Assembly: GCA_015206785.1 (NCBI GenBank)
Contig: JADEZQ010000003.1
Span: forward strand, 1-64,000
Length of the DNA: 64,000 bases
Source of the DNA: Quinella sp. 2Q5
Lineage (GTDB): Bacteria > Bacillota > Negativicutes > Selenomonadales > Selenomonadaceae
Direction of reading: 5' to 3'
Part shown: one piece after another, positions 22,866-31,202 of the stretch
How the letters are laid out: every line of letters begins with the position of its first letter
Position numbering within the stretch: position 1 is the stretch's first letter
Made by a program: the position numbers and the translations under genes
Notes under the pieces: model-generated
Database searches by the model: none
Told to the model about the DNA's origin: nothing
Seen by the model: only the letters and a program-made list of their open reading frames with translations

Positions 22866-23309
22866 CTAAAGTTTCGTGTTCCACATGATGAGCGCGTCCT
22901 CGCCGTTGTCGATGTAGTAGCCCTTGCGCCGACCGACGCTGTGTAAGCCGAAGCTCTCGTACAGTTTGATTGCGGCGACATTGCTCGGACGAACCTCAAG
23001 CGTGACGGACTTTGCCCCGCGGCGTTTGACGGCATCAATCAACGCGCCGAAGACCAAGGTGCCGACGCCTTGCCCGCGCAGTTCTGAAGCAACAGCCACG
23101 TGCATGACCTCCGCCTGGTCGAACGAGACCCACGCGCCCGCGTAGGCAATGACGCGCCCGTCCAATTCGCCAACAACGTATTCGGCAAGCTCGTTGCGCA
23201 TCTCCCGCCAAAAATCTTCGCGGCTCCACGGCATTGCAAAACATTGAGCCTCCAGCGCGGCGACTGCCTCCGCGTCGTCGGGCGTTATCTTTCGCAGTAA
23301 AAGTTCCAT
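22866..23309 (-). CDS. rimI: GNAT acetyltransferase, RimI-like
   Basis: A 147-residue GCN5-type N-acetyltransferase. It has the acetyl-CoA loop ELRGQGVGTLVFGAL (R/Q-x-x-G-x-G) near 75-90 and the RimI hallmarks ALEAQCFAMPWSREDFW, EVRPSNVAAIKLYESFG and GRRKGYY near the end. RimI acetylates the N-terminal residue of ribosomal protein S18. Position beside tsaB and tsaE is the usual one. Start at ATG 23309 after a GGAG. Confidence 0.9.
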   Translation of the reverse strand: MELLLRKITPDDAEAVAALEAQCFAMPWSREDFWREMRNELAEYVVGELDGRVIAYAGAWVSFDQAEVMHVAVASELRGQGVGTLVFGALIDAVKRRGAKSVTLEVRPSNVAAIKLYESFGLHSVGRRKGYYIDNGEDALIMWNTKL

Positions 23310-23319
23310 AATCGCTCCG

Positions 23320-23772
23320 TCAAAACTCCCTGACCATAATCCAAGCATCCTCGTCGCCGTAAAAATTTTCCGCGCGCTCGACGATTTGAAAGTCGAAGCT
23401 GTCATAAAGCTTGACGGCCGCCGCATTGCTCGGACGAACCTCCAGCACGACGAACGTCACTCCGCGACCGGTGAGGACGTCCAGAAGTTCAGCCAGCAAC
23501 TTTTTGCCGACGCCGCGTCCGCGAAATTCTGGGGCAACCGCCACAGTCTCGACCTCCGCCTGGTCGGCGGAAATTTCTGCGCCCGCGCAGGCGACAATCT
23601 CCCCGCCCCGTTCGCCGACGACGAATGCAAAGTTCGCGTCCATTGCGGCAGAAAAAAAATCTCCGCTGTTCCAGGCGTCGGCTTGCTTGAAGCATTGGGC
23701 GTCCAGCGCGGCAAGTTTGTCGGCGTCGTCAGTCGTCATTGGGCGGAAGACAAGCCGTGCCGTTTCTCCCAC
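23320..23772 (-). CDS. Second GNAT acetyltransferase, RimI paralogue
   Basis: A 150-residue GNAT protein with the same frame as its neighbour: LDAQCF, AVAPEFRGRGVGKKLLAELL (acetyl-CoA loop), and LEVRPSNAAAVKLYDSFDF. The shared EVRPSN.AA.KLY.SF stretch and direct adjacency suggest tandem duplication followed by divergence; the C-terminal GRRKGYY of RimI is here ERAENFYGDED. It may acetylate a different target. The GTG start overlaps the 3' end of tsaB by 37 bp, with GAGG four nt before it. Confidence 0.87.
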   Translation of the reverse strand: MGETARLVFRPMTTDDADKLAALDAQCFKQADAWNSGDFFSAAMDANFAFVVGERGGEIVACAGAEISADQAEVETVAVAPEFRGRGVGKKLLAELLDVLTGRGVTFVVLEVRPSNAAAVKLYDSFDFQIVERAENFYGDEDAWIMVREF

Positions 23773-24407
23773 AATTCCTCAGCCTCCGCTCGGCGCACAT
23801 ACAGCGGCTCCAAGTTCATCACGTTGCCGACCTGCAGACCCTGCGCACACACTGCCACTGCCGAAGCTCGCGGCATTTTGACGTTCGGCGGCGCGATCCT
23901 GACGTTCGGCGGCAAAGGTGCTTTGATTTTGTGCAAGACGTCCCCGCACAAAAAAATTTCCCCGTCGACGTCTGCCAGCTCGGTGACTGCCTCGTCGATG
24001 GGTTTGACTGCCAGCTCCGCCGCCGCGACTGAATCCGCGAACAGTTGGCAATACGCCCGATTCTTTTGCGCGTCGATGAGCGGCAGAACCTTTGCGCCGG
24101 GGAAGTTGCATGCCATTGCCGCGAGTGTCGGCACGCCGATGATTTTCGCGTCCCACGCGTAAGCCAGAGCCTTTGCCGTCGCCAAGCCGATGCGCAGCCC
24201 CGTGAATGAGCCCGGTCCTATTGAAACGGCAACCGCGTCGATTTTGCCGAATGCGCCCGAAACTGCGATGACCTCTTCGACCTGCGGCATGAGTGTCTCG
24301 GAAAAACTCTGCGGCGAAGAGCGAACGACCTCCGCCAAAATTTTTTCGCCGCCAACGACCGCAACGCTCGCCGCGCGCGTGGCAGTCTCTATCGCCAAAA
24401 TTGTCAA
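23736..24407 (-). CDS. tsaB: tRNA t6A synthesis protein TsaB
   Basis: Non-catalytic ASKHA-fold partner of TsaD in making the t6A37 tRNA modification. The 223 residues begin ILAIETATRAASVAV, with SIGPGSFTGLRIGLATAKALAYAW near 65-88, both family signatures. I chose the TTG at 24407 because GGAGG lies seven nt upstream; an upstream ATG at 24431 precedes that site. It is 13 nt after tsaE. TsaD, often the next gene, is not in the window. Confidence 0.93.
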   Translation of the reverse strand: MTILAIETATRAASVAVVGGEKILAEVVRSSPQSFSETLMPQVEEVIAVSGAFGKIDAVAVSIGPGSFTGLRIGLATAKALAYAWDAKIIGVPTLAAMACNFPGAKVLPLIDAQKNRAYCQLFADSVAAAELAVKPIDEAVTELADVDGEIFLCGDVLHKIKAPLPPNVRIAPPNVKMPRASAVAVCAQGLQVGNVMNLEPLYVRRAEAEELWEKRHGLSSAQ

Positions 24408-24420
24408 GTTCCCGCCTCCG

Positions 24421-24915
24421 TCAATCGTCACCGGTAACGAACTCCTCCAGCTCGTCGATGAAGTCCCGATGTTCCTCGCCCACGCAGCTGAAAGTTATGC
24501 GGCGCATGTTCTTGGCGTCTTTGATGCGTTCGATTTTGATGACCACGTAATCTTCGGGCAGGGCGGCAGGAAACTTTTCTGCCCATTCGATGAAGACGAT
24601 GCCTTCGGGAAAATCGGTGTACTCGTAGAAGCCGATGTCCTCAAGCTCCGCCTCGTTGTGCAGACGATAAAGATCGAAGTGGACGATGGGGCAGAAGCCT
24701 TCGTAGACGCTCATCAGGTTGAACGTCGGGCTGGTGACTTCGCCTTGAACGCCGAGCGTGCGCGCCATAGATTGGACGAACAGCGTCTTGCCCGCGCCGA
24801 GCCCCCCTTCCAGACAGATGACCGTACCTTCGCGCACACGTTGCGCAACCTTGGTCGCCAATTTTACCGTCCCATAGGGGGACTGGGTTATGTGCGTAAA
24901 CAAAACGTCGCTCAC
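24421..24915 (-). CDS. tsaE: tRNA t6A synthesis ATPase TsaE
   Basis: P-loop ATPase of the t6A complex, 164 residues, with Walker A GGLGAGKT near 37-44, TSPTFNLMSVYEG, HFDLYRL and IEWAEKF. It drives turnover of TsaB-TsaD. The GTG at 24915 directly abuts a GAGGAG, so a TTG at 24903, eleven nt from that site, may be the true start. First gene of the tsaE-tsaB-GNAT-rimI-EamA unit. Confidence 0.93.
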   Translation of the reverse strand: MSDVLFTHITQSPYGTVKLATKVAQRVREGTVICLEGGLGAGKTLFVQSMARTLGVQGEVTSPTFNLMSVYEGFCPIVHFDLYRLHNEAELEDIGFYEYTDFPEGIVFIEWAEKFPAALPEDYVVIKIERIKDAKNMRRITFSCVGEEHRDFIDELEEFVTGDD

Positions 24916-24935
24916 TCCTCGAAGATTTATTTAAA

Positions 24936-24969
24936 GCCCCGCCGTCGCAGGTCGGGGCAAAATTTTTTT
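24936..24969 (+). terminator. Plus-strand intrinsic terminator between divergent genes
   Basis: GCCCCG (24936-24941) pairs with CGGGGC (24953-24958), followed by AAAATTTTTTT. No plus-strand gene ends here, so it may block antisense readthrough from further left. Confidence 0.55.
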
Positions 24970-25081
24970 GACGATAGACGAAGTTTATCAGACGGCAAAA
25001 AATTTTTCAACACGGGAACGGTTTTTGTTGCCGCGCTGTGATAGAATACGCGGGTTAAAAATTTTTCGGGAGATGACAGCT

Positions 25082-25708
25082 TTGAAGGTCGAAGAAATTT
25101 TTTTCCGCGATGTTTACCGCCAGATATGTTTGCTCACGGGAGCCGTCGTTGGAGCTGTGAAGTTGCGTGACGTGTTCGAATTCCCGCCCGACGAGAAGCT
25201 TGATGGTCTGCTTGCGTACGCGACGATTGACGGCGAGGCGTTCGGCTTTGAGATTTTGGCGGGGGCGCAGATTGTCGGCAACCGCATAAAAATTTTTCCC
25301 GGCAGCTACAAGAAGATTTGCCGACTCAAACGCGCGGAAGTCGACGCCGAGATTCGAATCGTCACCGCCGAATACGCCCTGCCCTTCCGCGACCGAATGG
25401 CGATGATTGACGACCGCATTGCCTCTGCACGCGAAGACACCCGTCGGATAAAGACGCTCGACGCCTTCCGCCACCCCGATTATCCCGACGATGTTGTCGT
25501 CTATTTCTTCGGCACCGACGCCAGGCCCGAACTGCTGTGGGTGCGTTGCAATTCCGTCGACGAAAATATTTTGACGGGCGAGCTGCTCAACGAGCCGCGC
25601 AATGATTTCGGTTGCCACGCGGGCGATGTGGTCAAGTTCGGCGTGGCTCAGGTTAACGGGCAGAACATTCTGTTGCACCTGCCGAAGGAGGACAGCTCTC
25701 GTGCGTAA
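25082..25708 (+). CDS. Protein of unknown function
   Basis: A 208-residue soluble protein that I do not recognise. It starts MKVEEIFFRDVYRQICLLTG, has no signal or membrane segment, and contains a charged helical middle (DRMAMIDDRIASAREDTRRIKTLDAF) and a beta-rich end with VVVYFFGTDARPELLWVRC. A TTG at 25082 lies nine nt after GGGAG; an ATG at 25073 touches that site. A -10-like TAGAAT is at 25042-25047. Its stop overlaps the GTG of the FAD protein, so the two are coupled and probably share a task. Confidence 0.65.
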   Translation: MKVEEIFFRDVYRQICLLTGAVVGAVKLRDVFEFPPDEKLDGLLAYATIDGEAFGFEILAGAQIVGNRIKIFPGSYKKICRLKRAEVDAEIRIVTAEYALPFRDRMAMIDDRIASAREDTRRIKTLDAFRHPDYPDDVVVYFFGTDARPELLWVRCNSVDENILTGELLNEPRNDFGCHAGDVVKFGVAQVNGQNILLHLPKEDSSRA

Positions 25709-26576
25709 GCGCAACGCGATAATCGTCGGCGCGGGCGTGGCGGGGCTGATTGCGGCGTGGCGGCTGCTCAAATCGACTGACGTGCGACCAATCGTCCTTG
25801 AGCGGGAGAAATTTATCGGCGGGCGGAAATTTTTCGTGGATGAGCTGACGCTTTCGACGTGGCGGGAAATTTTGTCGGACGTGGCGGCGGACGCTGTGCC
25901 GAGGAAAATCTTTTGCCGCGGGAAATTTTTTGATTGCCCCGTCGCGGGCGGCTGGTCGACATTCAAACGTTTCGGGTTGATTGAAGGTCTGACGATGGGC
26001 GCGAGCTTTTTGCGGACGAAACTTTTTCCGCGCGACGAGCTGACTGACGAAGACCGTCTGATAAACCGCGTCGGGCAAAAATTTTTCGAGACCGTTTTGC
26101 GCGGCGTCGACGATGAAAAAATTTTCCGCCCCGATGTGCGCGGCGTCTGCGAAAAAATTTCCAACGAAGTCAAACGTCTCGGCGGCGAAGTTCTCACCGA
26201 TGCCGACGTCAAAAATTTCCGCGTCGCGGGCGATATCGTCAAGGCGGTGCAAGTTTCGTCGCCCGCGGGAGAGCTGACCTTCCCCGCCGATTTTTTTCTG
26301 GCGGCACCCGCGAAGACCCCGACCGTGGAGCTGACCGCCGATGTTTTACTCAACGCGCCGTGTCGGATTTACGTCAATGACCCGAACGTCAAGCTTGCTC
26401 GCGTCGATATCTGCGGCAACCGAATCCGCGCCGAAGGTTGCGACGTTTCCCGCGCCGTTGAAGAACTCGTTGCAATGGGCGTCGTCAATGCGGCGGAGGT
26501 TCTCGGCGAAGGTTCAGGCTTCGACATTGCCGCGAAAAATTTTTATGACGTTCACGATGCGGAGGCGGTGCGATGA
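25701..26576 (+). CDS. FAD/NAD(P)-binding oxidoreductase, amine-oxidase-like, short
   Basis: A 291-residue flavoprotein. It opens with the FAD-binding dinucleotide fold AIIVGAGVAGLIAAWRLL and continues to VLEREKFIGGRKFF, the layout of protoporphyrinogen-oxidase, phytoene-desaturase and amine-oxidase relatives. It is much shorter than those enzymes (usually 430-500 residues), so the substrate domain is reduced and the reaction unknown. Start is GTG 25701, nine nt after AAGGAGG, overlapping the previous gene by eight bases; its TGA overlaps the next ATG. Confidence 0.8.
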   Translation: MRKRNAIIVGAGVAGLIAAWRLLKSTDVRPIVLEREKFIGGRKFFVDELTLSTWREILSDVAADAVPRKIFCRGKFFDCPVAGGWSTFKRFGLIEGLTMGASFLRTKLFPRDELTDEDRLINRVGQKFFETVLRGVDDEKIFRPDVRGVCEKISNEVKRLGGEVLTDADVKNFRVAGDIVKAVQVSSPAGELTFPADFFLAAPAKTPTVELTADVLLNAPCRIYVNDPNVKLARVDICGNRIRAEGCDVSRAVEELVAMGVVNAAEVLGEGSGFDIAAKNFYDVHDAEAVR

Positions 26577-28183
26577 TTGTCCGCGCAATTTTTTTGACGG
26601 CGGGCATTGCGCTGTGGCAGACATTCTATCGTTTCGTGGAGCAGGCTGACACGCGCTTCGTGATGAACATTGGGCGATACGTCCTTGAACACGGCATACC
26701 GCGCGTCGATCCGTTCACGGTGCATGAGGGTTTGCAGCTGGTTGCGCAACAATGGTTGAGCGGCGTATTTTTTTGGGAGACGTACAAAAATTTCGGGCTG
26801 GAGGGTTTGCTGGCAGTCGATTACGTCTTCGGGGCGGCGGCGGTGATAATCTTCTGGCGGCTGTGTTTGATGGTAAGCGACGGGAATAAATCTGCGGCAT
26901 TCATGATGGCGTTGGCAGGCGGATTGTTCGTCGCGCCGATGATTGTTCCGCGCCCGCATATTCTGTCGGCGGTCGTGTTCGTGGCGGAAGTTTTTCTGCT
27001 GGAGAAATTCACGCGCACGGGCTCGGCGAAGTTCCTGTTGCCCCTGCCGGTGATGTCGGCTCTGCTGGTGAATTTGCACGCGGCGATGTGGGCGATGTCG
27101 TTGGTGCTGTGCTTGCCGTTCCTGTTCGTCAAGAACGTTCGCCACGCGAAGATTTTGCTCGCGGCAATGGCGGGAATTTTTCTGTGCGGGCTGATGAATC
27201 CCTACGGTTTCGACGCGATGACTTACGTCGTGCGCTCGTATGGCGTCGACCTGATTAACGCCATCATTCCCGAAATGCGCACGCCCTCGGCTCACGGGTT
27301 GGGCGGGAAAATTTTCTACGCGACGGCGGCTCTGACAATCTTCGCGGCGGCAAAGTCTCATGCGCCGTGGCGATACGTCTTGCTCGGCGGCGGGCTGATG
27401 TATTTGGCGGTTATGCATTGGCGCAACGTTATGCTGTTCTTCCTGGCGGGGACGTTGCCGATTGCTTGGGCGGCGCGAAATTTCTCGGCGGAAAAATTTT
27501 TCGGCAACAGGTTTCGTCCGCTGATGATGGCGACGTTCTTCATGTTGCTCGCCGTCAACACGCTGATGATCACGCTGACGTTGCAGGACGTAGACAAAGT
27601 TCCCGCGCCACTGATGATATTGTTCGCCGCCGCGCTGATGAGCGTGCTGTGGATTTTGTTCGCCGTCAAAGCCGAAAGTCGCGTTCTTCACCCGACGATA
27701 TTGCCGCGGAAAAATTTTTTGTTGCTGATGACTGCTCTGGTCGTGTGCGGAATTTTTATCGCCACTTCCGACGACAAACGACTTCCACCGCCAAAGACCG
27801 TCACTGACGCGATTGGATTTATCCTGCGCACCGAACGCCCCGAAGACGTCCGCCTCTACGTCGAGCAGGGCTATGGCGGGCTTGCGGGCGAATTCGGCAT
27901 CCGCTACTACATTGATTCGCGTTCGGAAGTTTTCCTCAAGGCAAATAACGCCCGCGCGGATATCCTTGCCGAGTACACCGACTTCATGGACGGCAGGATC
28001 AATTACCGCGACTTCTTCGCCCGCTACAAATTCACGCATATCATTCTGACGAGCGAGGAGCCGTTTTTGCTTGATGAGCTGACCGCCGATAAAAGTTTCC
28101 GCGTGATTTACGAGAGCGAACGCGCCGAAGGTTCAGCTGTCGTCCGTTGCAAAGTTTTCGTTCCGAAGGAGTTTCACCCATGA
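26573..28183 (+). CDS. Polytopic GT-C-like membrane protein
   Basis: A 536-residue protein with about ten transmembrane segments and a soluble C-terminal part from about 415. An Asp pair follows the first segment, in YRFVEQADTRFVMNIGRYVLEHGIPRVD, where GT-C glycosyltransferases carry their catalytic acid, and QQWLSGVFFW follows, as in lipid-linked sugar transferases. The C-terminus contains VRLYVEQGYGGLAGEFGIRYYID. I infer transfer of a sugar to an envelope component; donor and acceptor are unknown. It overlaps both neighbours by four bases (ATGA), so the unit is tightly coupled. Confidence 0.75.
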   Translation: MIVRAIFLTAGIALWQTFYRFVEQADTRFVMNIGRYVLEHGIPRVDPFTVHEGLQLVAQQWLSGVFFWETYKNFGLEGLLAVDYVFGAAAVIIFWRLCLMVSDGNKSAAFMMALAGGLFVAPMIVPRPHILSAVVFVAEVFLLEKFTRTGSAKFLLPLPVMSALLVNLHAAMWAMSLVLCLPFLFVKNVRHAKILLAAMAGIFLCGLMNPYGFDAMTYVVRSYGVDLINAIIPEMRTPSAHGLGGKIFYATAALTIFAAAKSHAPWRYVLLGGGLMYLAVMHWRNVMLFFLAGTLPIAWAARNFSAEKFFGNRFRPLMMATFFMLLAVNTLMITLTLQDVDKVPAPLMILFAAALMSVLWILFAVKAESRVLHPTILPRKNFLLLMTALVVCGIFIATSDDKRLPPPKTVTDAIGFILRTERPEDVRLYVEQGYGGLAGEFGIRYYIDSRSEVFLKANNARADILAEYTDFMDGRINYRDFFARYKFTHIILTSEEPFLLDELTADKSFRVIYESERAEGSAVVRCKVFVPKEFHP

Positions 28184-29298
28184 GAAAAATTTTTGTCGCC
28201 CTGATGGTTTTGTTGTTGCTGACGGGAACTGCTTGCGCCGAAAAAAAATCTGCCTGGTCGCCCGAAATGCGAATCGGTCTTACAAGCGGCGTCAAGCGCG
28301 TTGAACTCAAGGTCTCTGCGGCGTGCGTGCTGATTGATACGGCGACGGGCAAACGCCTCAGCAAAATCCCCGCCGAGAAGAAATTTGTCATTGACGCGGC
28401 AAAGCTCAAGGTGGACACCGTTGAAGTTCGCCCGAAAGAGATTCGCCTGCAGGATTTGCAGACGACCATCGACGGGAAAAAATTTTTTGGCGGCGTGCGC
28501 CTGAACAAAGTCCGCGACACATTGACGGTGATAAATCTTGTGCCGACAGAAGAATATCTGCGCGGCGTCGTCGCGAAGGAAATGATGCCGTCGTATCCGT
28601 TGGAGGCTCTCAAGGCGCAGACGGTGGCGGCGCGTTCATTCGCGATGAAAAATCGTTCACGCCACGAGACGGAAGGCTTTGACCTTTGCGCCACGACCCA
28701 TTGCCAGGTTTATGACGGCTACGCGGAGTTTGATGCGGTCAATCGTGCCGTGGAGGAGACTCGCGGGCGGGTGCTCATGTTCAAGAACAAAATTGCCGAC
28801 GCGAACTTCCACACCGATTCGGGCGGAATGACCGAGAACGTCGCCGACGTGTGGGGCACGTACGCGCCGTATCTCGTCGCCGTCAAGGAGCTACTTACTC
28901 TTGGCGAACCGTGGACAGTCAAAGTCACCGCCAAAGATTTTTCCGCGCACATGGGCGAGGGTTTCGGCGAGGTGAAATCCTTCAAGCTCAGCCCGCTGAC
29001 AATCGGCAAGGACGCTGACGACAGAAGCTCATCGGGACGCGTCAAGAGCATGCAAATCGTCGGCACGAAGAAAACCGTCAAGCTCACGGGCGCGGACTTG
29101 CGGCTCAAGTTTTCGTTGCCGAGCACGCTGTTCGACATTAAACTTGACGGCGAGGCGGTGATCTTTGAGGGCTACGGGCGCGGGCACGGCGTCGGCATGA
29201 GCCAGCTCGGTGCCAAAGCCTACGCGACCGACGGCTGGTCGTATGAAAAAATTTTGGCGCATTATTATCGCGGCGCACAGCTCAAGAAAGTTTACTGA
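28180..29298 (+). CDS. SpoIID/LytB-domain secreted protein
   Basis: A 372-residue exported protein. The signal peptide (about 1-22) ends LLTGTACA, a good signal-peptidase I site. A SpoIID/LytB domain follows: LRGVVAKEMMPSYPLEALKAQTVAARSFAM, CATTHCQVYDGY, FHTDSGGMTENVADVWG, and at the end GYGRGHGVGMSQLGAKAYA. In sporulators SpoIID is a lytic transglycosylase cutting denuded glycan; in other bacteria homologues modify amidase activity or the wall. The Glu of VAKEM is the expected catalytic residue. ATG 28180 follows GAAGGAG. Confidence 0.92.
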   Translation: MRKIFVALMVLLLLTGTACAEKKSAWSPEMRIGLTSGVKRVELKVSAACVLIDTATGKRLSKIPAEKKFVIDAAKLKVDTVEVRPKEIRLQDLQTTIDGKKFFGGVRLNKVRDTLTVINLVPTEEYLRGVVAKEMMPSYPLEALKAQTVAARSFAMKNRSRHETEGFDLCATTHCQVYDGYAEFDAVNRAVEETRGRVLMFKNKIADANFHTDSGGMTENVADVWGTYAPYLVAVKELLTLGEPWTVKVTAKDFSAHMGEGFGEVKSFKLSPLTIGKDADDRSSSGRVKSMQIVGTKKTVKLTGADLRLKFSLPSTLFDIKLDGEAVIFEGYGRGHGVGMSQLGAKAYATDGWSYEKILAHYYRGAQLKKVY

Positions 29299-29311
29299 GG
29301 GTGGTTAGGGC

Positions 29312-30433
29312 ATGAAGACACTTATCAACGGGCGGCTGATTGTTCCCGACGAGAGCGGCAACTTTGTAATTGCGCAGGGCCAGGCGTTGAACTTCGGCGC
29401 GGAAATTTTTTCAATCGGTGAACCTGTCGGCTCCGAGATCATCGACGTGCAAGGGGCTTTCGTATCGGCGGGCTTCATCAACGTTCACATTCACGGCGCG
29501 GACTCTGTCGACACTATGGACGACGACATTGCCGCGCTGAAACGTCTGGCGAAATTTTTGCCGACGACTGGCGTGACATCTTTCTTGCCGACGACGATGA
29601 CTATGCCGTTGGAAAAAATTCACGGGGCACTGACGAGGATCCGCGCGGCGAAAAAATTTTCCGACGGCGCACGCATTCTCGGGGCTCATCTGGAAGGTCC
29701 TTTCATCAGCAAAAAATTCCACGGCGCACAAAATCCCGCTGACATCATTCCCGCCGACTTCGCGCTGATTGAGCCGTTCGCCGACGTCATCAAGATCATC
29801 ACCGTTGCCCCCGAAGAGTGCCCCGACGAATTCATCACGCGTTGCCGAAGGCGTTCAATCGTCGTGAGCATTGGACACAGCGCGGCCGCTAGCGACGAAG
29901 CTTTGAGGGCGATTGACTTGGGTGCCAATCACATCACCCACCTTTTCAACGCGCAGACCGGCATTCATCACCGACAAGGCGGCGTGGCTCTGGCGGCATT
30001 GATATCGCACGCGACGGTTGAACTCATTGCCGACGACGTTCACGTTTGCCCCGCGGCTCAATGTCTCGTTGCAAAGTGCAAGCCGCGCAGTGAGATCGTG
30101 CTCGTGACCGATTCATTCCGTGCCTGCGGCGTTGGCGACGGCGAAAGCTCCCTTGGCGGGCAAAAAGTTTTCGTCCGCGGCACTCTCGCCACTCTAGCCG
30201 ACGGGACTATTGCCGGCTCCGTCGCGTCGATGAACACCGTGCTGAAAAATTTCCGCGCGAATGTCGGCTGGGACGTCGCCGCCTGCGTTGAACTCGTCAC
30301 CAAAAACCCCGCGCTCGAACTCAACCTTTACGACAAGCTCGGCAGTTTGGAAGCGGGCAAGCTCGCCGACATCACCTGCTTCGACGACAACTTCAACATC
30401 GTGGGCACATTCATCGGCGGGCATGAAATCTGA
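29312..30433 (+). CDS. nagA: N-acetylglucosamine-6-phosphate deacetylase
   Basis: Removes acetate from GlcNAc-6-phosphate in amino-sugar recycling. The 373-residue amidohydrolase shows NVHIHGADSVDTMD (metal His pair near 57-59), GAHLEGPF, a GHS motif near 189, HLFNAQTGIHHRQGG and ADDVHVCP. The catalytic Asp sits in VTDSFRACG, where TDAM.A.G is usual, a mild variation. It lies 13 nt after the SpoIID-type gene, so peptidoglycan turnover links the two. Confidence 0.93.
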   Translation: MKTLINGRLIVPDESGNFVIAQGQALNFGAEIFSIGEPVGSEIIDVQGAFVSAGFINVHIHGADSVDTMDDDIAALKRLAKFLPTTGVTSFLPTTMTMPLEKIHGALTRIRAAKKFSDGARILGAHLEGPFISKKFHGAQNPADIIPADFALIEPFADVIKIITVAPEECPDEFITRCRRRSIVVSIGHSAAASDEALRAIDLGANHITHLFNAQTGIHHRQGGVALAALISHATVELIADDVHVCPAAQCLVAKCKPRSEIVLVTDSFRACGVGDGESSLGGQKVFVRGTLATLADGTIAGSVASMNTVLKNFRANVGWDVAACVELVTKNPALELNLYDKLGSLEAGKLADITCFDDNFNIVGTFIGGHEI

Positions 30434-30469
30434 AATCATCACCGCACTCGTCATCGAAGCCGACAACGA

Positions 30470-30577
30470 GGCCGCCCATGGACGGGCGGCCGCCGGCATA
30501 CGACGACGTGATGCGTCGTTGCCGGCTCGGAGGTCCTTTCTTTTGCTACTTTTCTTTGGACCAGCAAAGAAAAGTAG
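30470..30577. repeat. Three consecutive strong hairpins after nagA
   Basis: GGCCGCCC/GGGCGGCC (30470-30491); GCCGGCA...ACGACG with CGTCGTTGCCGGC (30492-30526); CTACTTTTCTTTG/CAAAGAAAAGTAG (30546-30577). The second is followed by a broken T-rich stretch and may terminate nagA transcription. No gene is seen in 30434-30830. Confidence 0.75.
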
Positions 30578-30712
30578 ATTCAAACGCAAACGCAGTGAGC
30601 AACGGCAGACACCGTCAGCAGACGCCGACGTCAACCGTCACCCGTCGCGGGTAGCTGATACCCAACCGCACATTGCCGGCAAAGAAAAGTAGATCTAAAC
30701 GCAAACGCAGTG
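30564..30712 (+). repeat. Direct repeat pair, about 34 bp
   Basis: GCAAAGAAAAGTAGAT..AAACGCAAACGCAGTG occurs at 30564-30597 and 30679-30712, differing at two bases. The stretch between shows no gene. Confidence 0.75.
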
Positions 30713-30761
30713 GCACACGCAATAATCAAACACGCAACCCATCTGCGGGCGTTGAATACAT

Positions 30762-30790
30762 TTGACTTTATGGCGCGGGACGTTTAGAAT
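30762..30790 (+). promoter_or_regulatory. oadG-oadB promoter
   Basis: TTGACT (30762-30767), 17 bp, TAGAAT (30785-30790), 40 nt before the oadG start. Confidence 0.75.
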
Positions 30791-30830
30791 TGCGGGTAGT
30801 TTTGCAAATTTCAATCGAGGTGATTTTTTC

Positions 30831-31190
30831 ATGGGACATTCCCCCGTTACGACGAACCCGCTGATAATCATGATGATTAACATGACGGTCGTCTTCATCG
30901 TGCTGGTGGTGCTGATGTACCTGATCAAGCTGATTCATATCGTCGACCCGACCAAGCCGAAGGAAGAGCCTGCCGCCGCTCCAGTTGACGACGAACCGCT
31001 AGTTGCAGTCAAATCCGCCGCGCCCGAACCTGTCCTCGACGCGGGACCAACGCCCGAAATCATCGCGGCAATCTCCGCCGCCATCACGGCTTACGGTTTC
31101 GTCGGGCAAGTCAAAGCCGTCCGCATCATCAACCACGAAGGCACACCGTGGCGTTCGTCGGCAAGATTCAACACGCTCAAGCGCAAGTAA
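30831..31190 (+). CDS. oadG: Na+-pump decarboxylase gamma subunit (OadG family)
   Basis: A 119-residue small membrane subunit: one N-terminal helix (about 11-33), a Pro/Ala-rich linker, and a C-terminal module PEIIAAISAAITAYG followed by GTPWRSSARFNTLKRK. This layout is that of gamma subunits of oxaloacetate or methylmalonyl-CoA decarboxylase, which hold the alpha and beta subunits together and may bind zinc. Start at ATG 30831 after GAGGTGA. Coupled to the beta gene 12 nt downstream. Confidence 0.85.
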   Translation: MGHSPVTTNPLIIMMINMTVVFIVLVVLMYLIKLIHIVDPTKPKEEPAAAPVDDEPLVAVKSAAPEPVLDAGPTPEIIAAISAAITAYGFVGQVKAVRIINHEGTPWRSSARFNTLKRK

Positions 31191-31202
31191 GGGGTGATAT
31201 TT

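Noticed and set aside
26552-28039. A 495-codon antisense frame over the GT-C-like gene
   Set aside because: Composition is His/Gln/Arg-rich with no hydrophobic core or motif; the plus-strand gene is coupled to both neighbours and accounts for the region.
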